In this document: positions 8,431 through 16,603 of the stretch, in pieces
Layout of the letters: every line of letters starts with the position of its first letter
Numbering within the stretch: the first letter of the stretch is position 1
NCBI GenBank assembly: GCA_015207365.1
Contig: JADEXA010000060.1
Coordinates: forward strand, 1-44,008
Length of the DNA: 44,008 nt
From: Vacuolonema iberomarrocanum LEGE 07170
GTDB taxonomy: Bacteria; Cyanobacteriota; Cyanobacteriia; Elainellales; Elainellaceae
Direction of reading: 5' to 3'
Position numbers and translations under genes: made by a program
Notes under the pieces: generated by a model
What the model saw: only the letters and a program-made list of their open reading frames with translations
What the model was told of the DNA's origin: nothing
Database searches by the model: none

Positions 8431-8440
8431 GTCATCGTTA

Positions 8441-8547
8441 TAAGTCGCTTGGCATGATGAAAAACCAGACCCTAAAAACCTGTGCCGCCCGCAGCGCGGG
8501 CGGCACAGGTTTTTAGGATTTTAGGTTTAATTGCATCTACCAACTTA
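8441..8547 (+). mobile_element. Repeat family A, copy 1 (107-bp palindromic MITE)
   Basis: This copy runs from TAAGT (8441) to ACTTA (8547). Its core is a 22-bp perfect inverted repeat, 8471-8492 with 8496-8517, closed by the triloop AGC. The left shoulder contains GGCATGATGAAAAACCAG and the right one TTTAGGTTTAATTGCA. Copies of exactly the same length lie at 25336-25442 (reverse) and 30083-30189. The A-tract, GC stem and T-tract would also act as an intrinsic terminator on both strands. Its right end supplies a TAA stop to the minus-strand frame beginning at 8730. Confidence 0.8.
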
Positions 8548-8730
8548 GGCGAGGTATCGCTCTTCAATGACTCCCATTGGAGGATAAGTGAACCAACCAT
8601 TTTTCGTACTTTGATGACGGATCCATGGGAATGCTTTTCTACGAGAAATCGTTGGTTCAAATTTTGTCTGCCTAGAGTTAATGAAGAGCGATAATGCCTT
8701 TAGTAGCGCGATCTGTTCTTCGTTTGCCAT
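8545..8730 (-). CDS. Possible small gene remnant, 61 codons
   Basis: From ATG 8730 the frame reads MANEEQIALLKALSLF and then becomes less regular, ending IEERYLA at a TAA that belongs to the end of repeat A copy 1. The opening resembles the N-terminus of cyanobacterial pentapeptide-repeat proteins (MANEEQLALLKQG-type), but no pentapeptide repeats follow. It may be a decayed gene cut off by the repeat. Low confidence that it is expressed. Confidence 0.3.
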   Translation of the reverse strand: MANEEQIALLKALSLFINSRQTKFEPTISRRKAFPWIRHQSTKNGWFTYPPMGVIEERYLA

Positions 8731-9071
8731 AACGGACACGCCAAAATTTTACCTCTACACAAGATATAGCCTTAGACACGCACTTTCCATGGTTAGGATC
8801 AAGGTTGGCTTCGAGCCTGAACACCCTAGAATCGTCTGTTGCTTGAACTAAGCAGGAAAAAGGACAGCGATCGCCCACTTCAGCAGAAAAACCAAAGCAC
8901 CTCAAGACTTCTGAGGTTGGGTGCCTAGGACAACTGCAACAATCAAACCCTACGGTAAAAGATAAATTGTCGAACGCTTCACCATAACTACGATCCAGAT
9001 CACAAAGCTCCAGATTGAATTACCTTACGTTGGAGGAATTAAGCAGCTTATTCCTGGAGCGGCGAAATCCC
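8548..9071. other. Intergenic region with a possible gene remnant
   Basis: Apart from the possible remnant at 8545-8730, no gene is supported here. HIP1 sites are sparse. The last 60 bases include a TTG (9015) that could extend the next gene in frame. Confidence 0.35.
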
Positions 9072-9734
9072 ATGAAAAGAGCAGATCGACGTGACGAGTC
9101 TTTTGATAACTCTATCCATCACCCACGCTCACAACAGTTCGAACCACTCTCTTACCACGAATTAAAGACTAGCTTGATGACTGTACGGGGGCAAAAAGAC
9201 GAACTACAGCAGCGTGTCCAGGAAACAGAAAAGCAAGTAGAGCAAACTCAACAGCTTTACCTAGAAGAGCAACAGAAGTACCAAACAACTCTCGTTCTCT
9301 ATCAAGACGTTCAATCCCAGTCACAGTCTTACCTCACCTTTTACAACGAGGAAAAGACCCGAAGCAATGAATTATTGGTTAAATACGAACAGGCTCAAGT
9401 GGAAACTCAGCATTACTTGGCACTGTATAACGAAGCTCAGACGCAACTTAAGTTTGAACGCCGCTCTAAAGCTGGAATTAAGGGGTGGGAAACTCGTCGG
9501 AAACGGGAAAATGAGCGGCTGAAACAAGAAATAGGTGAGATGGCAATCTTGTTACGAGATTCCCTTGTCCGTAAGGATGAGGCAATTGATAACCTCGAAG
9601 CCTTGGCTGAGCGTATGGATCGAATTCAATCCCTCGTTGATTCAGTAGGCGGGGAATCAACAGACAATCCAGCAAGTTTTGTCCAGAAGGTTGCTCGGAT
9701 CTGGCAAACCATCAAAGATATTCTTGCAGAATAG
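9072..9734 (+). CDS. Coiled-coil protein of unknown function
   Basis: The 220-residue product (from ATG 9072) is highly charged and helical. From about residue 45 to 145 it has quasi-repeats of roughly 20-30 residues with the signature LYxExQ (QQLYLEEQQKY, LVLYQDVQSQ, LTFYNEEKTR, LALYNEAQTQ). A basic patch RRSKAGIKGWETRRKRE and a second coiled coil follow. There is no signal peptide or membrane segment. A TTG at 9015 would add 19 residues (MNYLTLEELSSLF...); a GGAG 11 bases before the ATG supports the shorter form. It is followed 12 bases later by another helical protein, probably in one operon. The basic patch could bind nucleic acid. I do not recognise the family. Confidence 0.7.
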   Translation: MKRADRRDESFDNSIHHPRSQQFEPLSYHELKTSLMTVRGQKDELQQRVQETEKQVEQTQQLYLEEQQKYQTTLVLYQDVQSQSQSYLTFYNEEKTRSNELLVKYEQAQVETQHYLALYNEAQTQLKFERRSKAGIKGWETRRKRENERLKQEIGEMAILLRDSLVRKDEAIDNLEALAERMDRIQSLVDSVGGESTDNPASFVQKVARIWQTIKDILAE

Positions 9735-9746
9735 GAAACTCGGACT

Positions 9747-10241
9747 ATGAGTGACGATCCATCACCAATCATGCCAACGTCTCAGAAATTAACCCTGGGC
9801 GATCGCATCCGTGGCCTTGCGAGTCAACTTAGACAAGAGAATGACGTTCAGATCAAAGCAACCTCCCGCATTTTGGGAGCAGCGGCTCAACTGGCCCAAA
9901 ACCATGACCAACTGATTGATGAAGTGGTCGAGATGGTTGGGGAAGACCTCGATCAGCGTGTCAATGCACAACCATCAGAAACCTACACCGTTGAAGGACT
10001 TCAGCAACAATTCAAAACCTTCAAGGCGGCGAAAGCCCACTTTGGTATTAAAGCCAATAGTTGGGCTACATTAGCGACTAAGCTGAGTGAGCCAGTGGGC
10101 AATCCTAGCTCACCCTTTCCTCAGTCTCAAGATGCTGTCGTTCAAAGGCTTGAGGCAATCGAGCAGGACGTGCAAGCCATCCGAGGGGATGTCAAACAAA
10201 TCCTCAGTCTTCTTACACTAGTTCTAAAAGACCCTAAGTAG
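9747..10241 (+). CDS. Small helical protein of unknown function
   Basis: The 164-residue product has an amphipathic N-terminal half (LGDRIRGLASQLRQENDVQIKA, ILGAAAQLAQNHDQLIDEVVEMV). A central YTVEGLQQQFKTFKAAKAHFGIKANSWATLATKL segment looks like a small helical domain. After a Pro/Ser linker, the C-terminal heptad helix (VVQRLEAIEQDVQAIRGDVKQIL) likely drives oligomerisation. It starts 12 bases after the coiled-coil gene at 9072-9734, so the two probably form a pair and may interact through their coiled coils. A 220-base gap separates it from the ATPase operon at 10464, so membership in that unit is uncertain. No known domain is recognised. Confidence 0.65.
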   Translation: MSDDPSPIMPTSQKLTLGDRIRGLASQLRQENDVQIKATSRILGAAAQLAQNHDQLIDEVVEMVGEDLDQRVNAQPSETYTVEGLQQQFKTFKAAKAHFGIKANSWATLATKLSEPVGNPSSPFPQSQDAVVQRLEAIEQDVQAIRGDVKQILSLLTLVLKDPK

Positions 10242-10463
10242 AAGAAAACATAGCCCAGAAAAAAGGAACCCGACAAATGTGGTAGTGGTCTGAGATAGTC
10301 TCACACTTCTGGACATTAGAATTTAGCTCTCTATGGATGGAGTCACGCTCACTGGTACCACTCAATGTAAAGGGTCAGAAATACTCTCACGTAACTACCT
10401 AAGACAAAACCTGTCGTTCTTTCAAGACTTATTGGTATGGGAAGGATAGTGTAAAAGACGCAA

Positions 10464-11384
10464 ATGCTAGTACCTGACAGCGGGAAACACCAATATATTC
10501 TTTATCCGCCAGATGTCTCAGAAGAACCAACAATTTACCAACTTCGGCATCTATTTAGCGATATAGAAGCGATCGCTCAAATTCCCGATGCCATGCTCGA
10601 CATTAGGGTCAATTTTCATTACTGCATATTCTTGAATCACACCGCAGTCGCTTGTTTAGGAGGGTTAGCTCGCTTGGTTGAATCTCGTGGTGGTCAAGTT
10701 ATATTCGACTGGGAAACTCTCCCTGGTGCCATTCAAGCGAATCTAGCTCAAAATGGTTTCCTATTCGAATTTGGCTGTGATCAGTTTCCTTGGGATGGTA
10801 ACTCAGTACCGTATTGGAGTGGTTGCAAGCATGATGCAACTCTGATTGGTGAATACTTACAGTACAAATGGCTCGGTAAAGGATGGATGAGTGTTAGCAA
10901 GGCACTACGCGAAGCAATCACAGGACAGGTTTCAGAGATTTATCTTAATGCTTATGAACACAGCCAGTCAGAAGTTGGTGTGTTTAGCTGTGGGCAACAT
11001 TATCCCACGTTGGAAACCCTCCACTTAACCGTTGTAGACTTTGGCATTGGTATCCCGTCAAGTGTTCGGTCTCTCCCCAAAAATGCACCTCTAAACTCTC
11101 TAGAGTCGTTATCATGGGCATTCCAGTCTGGTACCACCACAATACAAGGCGCTGTCTCTCGTGGATTAGGGTTAAATCTATTACAGGAATTCATCACTAG
11201 AAATCATGGCTCCTTAACAGTCTTCAGCAATGACAGTTGTGTCACGGTAGACGATAATGGAGTTAGATATGAAGATAGAAGCATTATTTTTTGTGGAACG
11301 CTTTTCAATATTGCCCTTCGATGTGACGAGCGATATTACTGCCTAGCGTCGGAGATGGCCTTGAGTGAAGAGCCGCTGTTCTAA
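10464..11384 (+). CDS. STAS-like/GHKL ATPase fusion protein
   Basis: The 306-residue protein has two parts. Residues about 20-105 resemble a STAS-type fold (DIRVNFHYCIFLNHTAVACLGGLARL, then GGQVIFDWETLP and NLAQNGFLFEFG). Residues about 145-275 carry a GHKL/HATPase_c domain: N-box EIYLNAYEHS, G1 DFGIGIPSSV and G2 SRGLGLNLLQEF, followed by a strand-rich end. No HisKA dimerisation domain or H-box is present, so it is not an ordinary sensor kinase; it is closer to anti-sigma or partner-switch ATPases. It heads an operon: a STAS-like protein starts 15 bases downstream and a PIN nuclease follows that. By analogy with RsbW/RsbV switches, the ATPase may phosphorylate or bind the STAS partner to control the PIN effector. 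That mechanism is inference. Confidence 0.82.
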   Translation: MLVPDSGKHQYILYPPDVSEEPTIYQLRHLFSDIEAIAQIPDAMLDIRVNFHYCIFLNHTAVACLGGLARLVESRGGQVIFDWETLPGAIQANLAQNGFLFEFGCDQFPWDGNSVPYWSGCKHDATLIGEYLQYKWLGKGWMSVSKALREAITGQVSEIYLNAYEHSQSEVGVFSCGQHYPTLETLHLTVVDFGIGIPSSVRSLPKNAPLNSLESLSWAFQSGTTTIQGAVSRGLGLNLLQEFITRNHGSLTVFSNDSCVTVDDNGVRYEDRSIIFCGTLFNIALRCDERYYCLASEMALSEEPLF

Positions 11385-11399
11385 CTGAGGAAGGTCAGA

Positions 11400-11747
11400 A
11401 TGAACTATAAGATTTATGACATTGCCGGAGAATATGCTACCGATGCAGATAGTGGTCAGCGGCTTTATGACCTCATTCATCCTCAGCTTCGAGATGGAAA
11501 TACCGTAGGGCTAGATTTCAGTGAAGTTAACGTCTTTGCTTCTGCATTCTTTAATTTTGCTATTGGGCAACTTCTGAAGGATATTTCTTCTGATCAGCTA
11601 AACAAGCAGCTCAAGATTACGCATCTTTCGCCCAATGGACTCACCATCCTCAAGCGCGTGATTGACAATGCAAAAGATTACTACTCTGATGCTCATTATC
11701 AGCAGGCAGTAGAAACTGTTTTGGAAGAGTACGCTGCAAGTTTTTAG
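11400..11747 (+). CDS. STAS-like DUF4325 protein
   Basis: The 115-residue product fits the STAS-like DUF4325 family: an N-terminal strand (YKIYDIAGEYATD), a helix with RLYDLIHPQLRDG, the core strand TVGLDFSEVNVFASAFFNFAIGQLL, and LKITHLSPNGLTILKRVIDNAKDYY. The VFASAFFN segment occupies the place where anti-anti-sigma factors carry the phosphorylated serine; a serine is present there (ASAFF). A GAGGAAGG-like ribosome site precedes the ATG. It lies between the GHKL ATPase (15-bp gap) and the PIN nuclease (3-bp gap), so the three are surely cotranscribed. Proteins of this family often neighbour HATPase proteins in accessory loci. Confidence 0.82.
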   Translation: MNYKIYDIAGEYATDADSGQRLYDLIHPQLRDGNTVGLDFSEVNVFASAFFNFAIGQLLKDISSDQLNKQLKITHLSPNGLTILKRVIDNAKDYYSDAHYQQAVETVLEEYAASF

Positions 11748-11750
11748 ACT

Positions 11751-12383
11751 ATGCCAATTAATTTAAGTATTCAGGCGGATATCATTGATATTCGCAGCGA
11801 TGTTCCTCGTCGGGAAGATATTTTTCTGGTGGATACTAATGTATGGCTTTGGCAAACTTACACTAATGCAGTTGCTTCTTCGAGAAACGCATCTAATAAG
11901 ATTCAATCCTATACCCCCTATCTCCGCAGAGCACGGCAAAATGGAGCCACACTCGTATACTCTGGCTTGATCCTCGCTGAACTTGCTCACGTTATTGAAA
12001 AAACAGAACGCAAAATTTATAACCGACGTACAGGCAGTTCGCTGGAATCCAAAGAGTATCGTCACAATAATTCCACAGAACGAGCAAATGTTGTTGCAGA
12101 GGTGGAATCGGCATGGAGACAAGTGGAAGGACTCGCTGTGCCTATTGATCTTCTTGTCAACGAAGACATTACTAATTCCTCTCTTTTACGGTTCCGCACT
12201 CAAGCTCTTGATGGATACGATTTGCTAATCCTCGAAGCTATCAGTAGGTCCGAAGCAGGACAAGTAAAGGTGATTACTGATGATATGGATTATGCTGTTG
12301 TCCCAGGTATTCAGGTTTTTACCAACAATGGTTTAGCCATTCAACAAGCCAACGTTCAGAGGAAATTACTCACGATACGATAG
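11751..12383 (+). CDS. PIN-domain ribonuclease-like protein
   Basis: The 210-residue product has the acidic residues of a PIN nuclease in order: Asp in IFLVDTNVWLW (about residue 28), Glu in LILAELAHVIE, Asp in ALDGYDLLILEA and Asp in KVITDDMDYAVV. A basic loop of about 40 residues (KTERKIYNRRTGSS, SKEYRHNNSTERAN) lies between the second and third motifs. It is larger than VapC toxins (about 130 aa) and no VapB-like antitoxin is adjacent. Instead it follows the STAS-like gene by 3 bases, implying translational coupling. Likely the effector, probably an RNase, of the ATPase-STAS-PIN module; its target is unknown. It ends 11 bases from the convergent GT39 gene. Confidence 0.82.
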   Translation: MPINLSIQADIIDIRSDVPRREDIFLVDTNVWLWQTYTNAVASSRNASNKIQSYTPYLRRARQNGATLVYSGLILAELAHVIEKTERKIYNRRTGSSLESKEYRHNNSTERANVVAEVESAWRQVEGLAVPIDLLVNEDITNSSLLRFRTQALDGYDLLILEAISRSEAGQVKVITDDMDYAVVPGIQVFTNNGLAIQQANVQRKLLTIR

Positions 12384-12394
12384 AGCCTATTTCA

Positions 12395-13987
12395 TCAAAG
12401 AGGAAATTCCAATTGCCAGAGCCAAGGATCTACTGAATCATTGACTGGGTAGATGGGGGTCAGGCGAATGCCCTGCTGTTGGAGGGTTGCTTCTGTTTCG
12501 GGGGTGCCGTTGTGTAGATAGATGGGATCGTAGCCCTGGGGGATTTCCAGCGTGACGACATCGGGGATGGCCTGGAGGGTGATGTCAGGGCGAAGCCAGT
12601 AGCTGAGGGCTAAAAGGTCTGAGACTTTGCTTTCCGTCAAGATCAGCGGGTTGGGTAAGGTGTTGACTAGCGCCGAGACGGGTTCGAAGTAGGTACTGGC
12701 AGGGCGGCTCTTGTTCCACCAGACGAGGCGTTGGGCATTGACGGTGTTGCTGAGGATTTGCAGGCCAATGAAGAGGATGAGAATGGTCTGGACGATGCTT
12801 TGCGGAATTCGTTTTGTGGGGATGGTGGCGGCGAACCAGTAGCCAAGAGTGAGCTGGAGGGCAAGCACGGTGGGGAATAGGTAGCGCACCCGGAGCGATC
12901 GCTCTCCGCCCAGCACCAGATCCGGCAGCGCTAGCGCCAGGAACGGGACACCACCAACCAGCAACAGCATCCAGGTGGCATGTCGAGGAGCCTGCCGCCA
13001 GAGATACACCAAGGCGGCGATCGCCAGTAGCAGCAGCAAAAAGTTCCAGCCTGCCAACTCGCGATCGATCAGCATTTGATTGAGGACACGAAACCAGCGA
13101 TCGATCAGGCCGCCGATAGAGTAGCGATCGTCTCCCAGAGAGGCGGTTTTGCGCTGGACTTCTGCCAGGTTGTTGACCAGCAGCACCAGCCAGGGAGAAA
13201 AAGCAACAATGCATCCCAGGGAAACGATGAGGTAGCGAAGGAGGTTGGGGGTGAAGCGTTTGTAGATTGTCAGTTCGCTAGCCAAGATATAGAGGGCATG
13301 GGCGATCGCCACGAGCGTAAACAAAAGCTGGCTATAGAGACCAACCACGATCGTGAAGCCGTAGAGGAGCCAGCGATTCCAGGTGGGCGATCGCAGCGTC
13401 CATAGCAAGGTGGCGCTAGAGAGCGCGGTCATCAAGGCCAGGAGGCTGTACGGACGGGCTTCCTGGGCGTAGAGCACATGCAACGGCGAGAGGGCGACCA
13501 AAACGGTGGCGAGTCCGGCGGAAAGCTTTGAGCCAAAAAGCTCCCAGCCCCACCAAAAGACCGCTGGCAGGAGCAACAGACTGAAGAACACCGCAGGCAT
13601 GCGCCAGGTTGCAATGCTGGAGCCAACGGTTTGTACCCACAGGCGCGACAGCAGGAAGTAGAGCGGGGTATGTTCGGCGGAACTGCGCAGGGCGGTCATC
13701 GTGTCGTCCCAGCCGCGGTCAGGACTGGGTTGCTGAAAAGCTTGTAGGTCTTCGGCCTGGAACAGCTCCCCTGTTAGCAAAGTATCGGTCACGTCTTGAC
13801 TGACATAGCCCAGGGAACGGAGGACGGTGTTGGCTTCGTCAATCCAAAAGACTTTGTAGTCGAGGTTGTAGACGCGAAAGAAAATGCCCAGCACCAGCAA
13901 CGCGCCCCCCAGCCAGAGCCATAGGGACGAAATCGCCGTGCGTTTCTCAGAAGGAACGGTCATAGGATGGCGATCGTGGGCATTCAT
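12395..13987 (-). CDS. GT39-type membrane glycosyltransferase
   Basis: The 530-residue protein has about ten hydrophobic segments and the layout of the GT-C fold used by PMT/ArnT-like enzymes. After the first membrane segment an acidic pair sits in the first large loop (YKVFWIDEANTVLR), and HTPLYFLLSRLW marks the second conserved motif. LHVLYAQEARPYSLLAL is the motif typical of bacterial GT39 family members. These enzymes move sugars from polyprenyl-phosphate carriers to lipids, proteins or glycans at the periplasmic face. Acceptor and donor are not predictable here. The ATG at 13963 is an alternative start. Divergent from the membrane protein at 14139, which may belong to the same envelope process. 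Confidence 0.87.
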   Translation of the reverse strand: MNAHDRHPMTVPSEKRTAISSLWLWLGGALLVLGIFFRVYNLDYKVFWIDEANTVLRSLGYVSQDVTDTLLTGELFQAEDLQAFQQPSPDRGWDDTMTALRSSAEHTPLYFLLSRLWVQTVGSSIATWRMPAVFFSLLLLPAVFWWGWELFGSKLSAGLATVLVALSPLHVLYAQEARPYSLLALMTALSSATLLWTLRSPTWNRWLLYGFTIVVGLYSQLLFTLVAIAHALYILASELTIYKRFTPNLLRYLIVSLGCIVAFSPWLVLLVNNLAEVQRKTASLGDDRYSIGGLIDRWFRVLNQMLIDRELAGWNFLLLLLAIAALVYLWRQAPRHATWMLLLVGGVPFLALALPDLVLGGERSLRVRYLFPTVLALQLTLGYWFAATIPTKRIPQSIVQTILILFIGLQILSNTVNAQRLVWWNKSRPASTYFEPVSALVNTLPNPLILTESKVSDLLALSYWLRPDITLQAIPDVVTLEIPQGYDPIYLHNGTPETEATLQQQGIRLTPIYPVNDSVDPWLWQLEFPL

Positions 13988-14138
13988 GGGCAGGCTGTCC
14001 CATTGTCCAGACGGGTAGAATCTTCAAGAGTTTACCGGACAGTTCCCCGTTCCTGCAAAGAGGGAATATCTGGCCTATTGAATGGCATGATAAATGCCAC
14101 AGTAGACAACTGGTAGGGGACGTATTAGGAGGCGGGGG

Positions 14139-15890
14139 ATGGTTGCAAACTGGGCAAAACAATTGCATACCTGGCTGATGCCGACGACGGAAGCGCCCTT
14201 GCGGCGATCGCGCCAATTTTGGTTTTGGCTGAGTCTGGCGATCGCCTTCACCTACAGCATCCCGGTGTTGCAAGAGGCATTTAGCAGTCCTTATATGGTG
14301 CAAGATGATGCGCGCCAGCATGTGTTCTGGATGCGGCGCTTTGTCGAGCCGGGCTTGTTCCCTGGGGATGCGATCGCCGACTATTTCCAATCCGTTGCGC
14401 CTTGGGGCTACACGCTGGTGTATCGCGTCATCGTTGCGCTGGGCCTTGATGCGTTGACGGCGAGTAAACTGCTGCCGCCGGTGCTGGCACTGGTAACGGT
14501 GGGGTTTGCCTACGAGATTTGTTTGCTGCTAATTCCTGTGCCCGTAGCTGGGGCGATCGCCTCGCTCCTGACCACGCAACTGATTTGGGCACATGATGAC
14601 GTAGCTTCAGGCAGTCCCCGCGCCTTCATGCTGCCTCTGTTTCTAGCCTTCCTCTATTTCTTAATGCGGCGCAACGTGGTGGGCTGCATCGGTAGCATTG
14701 TCTTGCTGGGGTTGTTCTACCCGCAATATGTGTTTGTGGCGTCGGGATTGTTGGTGGTGCGCCTAGTTGGGTGGCGGGAGGGAGGATTTCGCCTGGGCGA
14801 CGGAACGCGGCGAATTTGGGTACTCAGCGGCGGTGGATTGCTGGCGGCGTTTCTGGTGTTGCTGCCCTTCGCCCTCCGCACTTCGGAGTATGGCCCCGTC
14901 ATTACGGCGGAGGCCGCTCGGCAGTTGCCCGATTTTTTTGCCGGAGGTCGGGGCAACTTTTTTACCGATGACCCTTGGGAATTTTGGCTGTTGGGGATGC
15001 GCAGTGGTCTGATGCCGACGCTCAAACCGCCGCTGATGATTCTCGGAATCTTTTTGCCGCTGTTGCTCCGCTTCCCGCGCACCTTCCCATTGACCCAGCG
15101 GTTGCGCCATCTGGGAATTCTGTGGCAGCTACCGTTGGTGGCGATCGCCCTCTTCCTTGCCGCCCATGCTCTCCTGTTTCGCTTACACCTGCCCAGCCGC
15201 TACAGTGGCTACACCCTGCGCTTTACCCTCGTGTTTGCCGGGGCGATCGCCCTCGTCATTTTGCTAGATGGCATCCTGCGCGGGCTCAGCCAACTGAACC
15301 GATCCTGGTTATCTGCTCTGGCACTTTGGGGTGGGGAGGGACTTCTCACAATTTTGTTACTGGGCTATCCGCTCTACGACCCAGACGCCATCGACCCCAA
15401 CTACACCAAAGGGCGTTTGCCAGAAACCTATGCCTTCCTCGCGGCACAACCCGTGGATATTAAGGTGGCGTCGCTGCTGCGCGATGCCGACCATTTGCCC
15501 ACGTTTACCCAGCGATCGGTGCTGGCCTCTCGTGAGTACGCCATTCCTTACCATGTCGGCTATGCGGCCCCCATGCGCCAGCGCGTCATTGAGTTGATTG
15601 CCGCCCAATACGCCTTAAATCCGCCCTTTCTCCAGCAAACGATTGAGAACTATGGCATCGACTATTGGTTGATTGACGACGACTCGTTCAATCCCCAAGA
15701 CATGCAAAGAAGCTGGATTCGGCAATATCCCAGGGTTACGGCTGGGGCGATCGCCAATCTCAATGAGGGCACGCCGCTACTGGCGCGACTTGCCGCCACC
15801 TGCCAAGTATTGGAAGAAAGGGAGCGGGTGCTGATTTCTGCCGACTGCATTCTGAAATCCATCCGTGAACAGACCGTTACATTGCCGTAG
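14139..15890 (+). CDS. Polytopic membrane protein, possible GT-C-like enzyme
   Basis: The 583-residue product has about eleven hydrophobic segments and a soluble C-terminal domain of roughly 130 residues. After the first membrane helix comes a loop with an acidic pair, YMVQDDARQHVFWMRRF, where GT-C transferases carry their catalytic Asp/Glu. The C-terminal region (LPETYAFLAAQPVDIKVASLLRDADHLPTFTQRSVL...) resembles the periplasmic tail in cyanobacterial polytopic proteins of unknown function. It shares its upstream region with the GT39 gene (151 bases, divergent). The call as a glycosyltransferase is inference from topology and the DD loop. I do not recognise a named family. Confidence 0.7.
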   Translation: MVANWAKQLHTWLMPTTEAPLRRSRQFWFWLSLAIAFTYSIPVLQEAFSSPYMVQDDARQHVFWMRRFVEPGLFPGDAIADYFQSVAPWGYTLVYRVIVALGLDALTASKLLPPVLALVTVGFAYEICLLLIPVPVAGAIASLLTTQLIWAHDDVASGSPRAFMLPLFLAFLYFLMRRNVVGCIGSIVLLGLFYPQYVFVASGLLVVRLVGWREGGFRLGDGTRRIWVLSGGGLLAAFLVLLPFALRTSEYGPVITAEAARQLPDFFAGGRGNFFTDDPWEFWLLGMRSGLMPTLKPPLMILGIFLPLLLRFPRTFPLTQRLRHLGILWQLPLVAIALFLAAHALLFRLHLPSRYSGYTLRFTLVFAGAIALVILLDGILRGLSQLNRSWLSALALWGGEGLLTILLLGYPLYDPDAIDPNYTKGRLPETYAFLAAQPVDIKVASLLRDADHLPTFTQRSVLASREYAIPYHVGYAAPMRQRVIELIAAQYALNPPFLQQTIENYGIDYWLIDDDSFNPQDMQRSWIRQYPRVTAGAIANLNEGTPLLARLAATCQVLEERERVLISADCILKSIREQTVTLP

Positions 15891-15999
15891 AATCGTTAGG
15901 TGGCATTGGCTGCAATTTTAGATGTTGGATTTTGGATGCGGGTGAATTGCTCGGCCAAAATCGCTTTTTTAGACTCCTTTCAAATAGCTTCCATTGGCA

Positions 16000-16527
16000 A
16001 TGAACGTTACTGAGTTTTTTCAGCAAAGTGTTGGGAAATGGTTTTCTCAACGTACCCATCACCAGCCCTCCGCCCAAACCCCGGAGAGTGGTCGCTCGGA
16101 TGTCTACATCGATTGGCTTGAAAACGATGCCCCCGATGTCGTGCAACTGTGCGATCGCCATCAGGTCAATCCGCAAGAAGCCATCGGCGGCATGCAGGTG
16201 CGCTGGGAAGGCTCGATGGGCGCATCTCCCGACAAGAAAACTGGAACCACGCTGGTCGTGGCGATCGCCAATGCCGACGACCCCACCCAGGGCAAAATCC
16301 TGCAACAAAACCCGAATCTAGACAGCACGGCGGTTTCGGGACGCTACATGCTGGGTGATGACGAAGCATTGACCTTGATTACCGAAATGAACGGCATCTC
16401 TGCCGAGGAACGGATCTGGTTCGCCAGCGATAACTTGCGCCTGCGCACCCGCGTCCTCAAAACCGCCGATGGCGTTAGCGATGCGTCGTTCTACTCCGAA
16501 ATTCGCATGGGCGGCGTCAGAAAATAG
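16000..16527 (+). CDS. cpcS: CpcS/CpeS-family phycobiliprotein lyase
   Basis: The 175-residue product matches the CpcS/CpeS lyase family (lipocalin-like beta barrel). Visible features are the opening FFQQSVGKWFSQRTHH, then VVQLCDRHQVNPQEAIGGMQVRWEG, TLVVAIANADDPTQGKIL, a GRYMLGDDEALTLITEM strand pair and the near-terminal LRTRVLK...SFYSEIRMGGV. These enzymes attach phycocyanobilin to cysteine (commonly Cys84 of beta subunits and allophycocyanin) in phycobilisome proteins. Several subtypes (S, T, U, V) exist and I cannot say which this is. The frame is open from a TTG at 15994; the ATG at 16000 is the better start. Immediately followed by chlM, then ho1, which supplies the bilin precursor. Confidence 0.88.
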   Translation: MNVTEFFQQSVGKWFSQRTHHQPSAQTPESGRSDVYIDWLENDAPDVVQLCDRHQVNPQEAIGGMQVRWEGSMGASPDKKTGTTLVVAIANADDPTQGKILQQNPNLDSTAVSGRYMLGDDEALTLITEMNGISAEERIWFASDNLRLRTRVLKTADGVSDASFYSEIRMGGVRK

Positions 16528-16603
16528 ACGACAAGTTTTCATACGCCGCTCAACGTACTGATTGTCCTTATTGATAAACCAATCCCCCCTGACTCTAAAA
16601 CCT

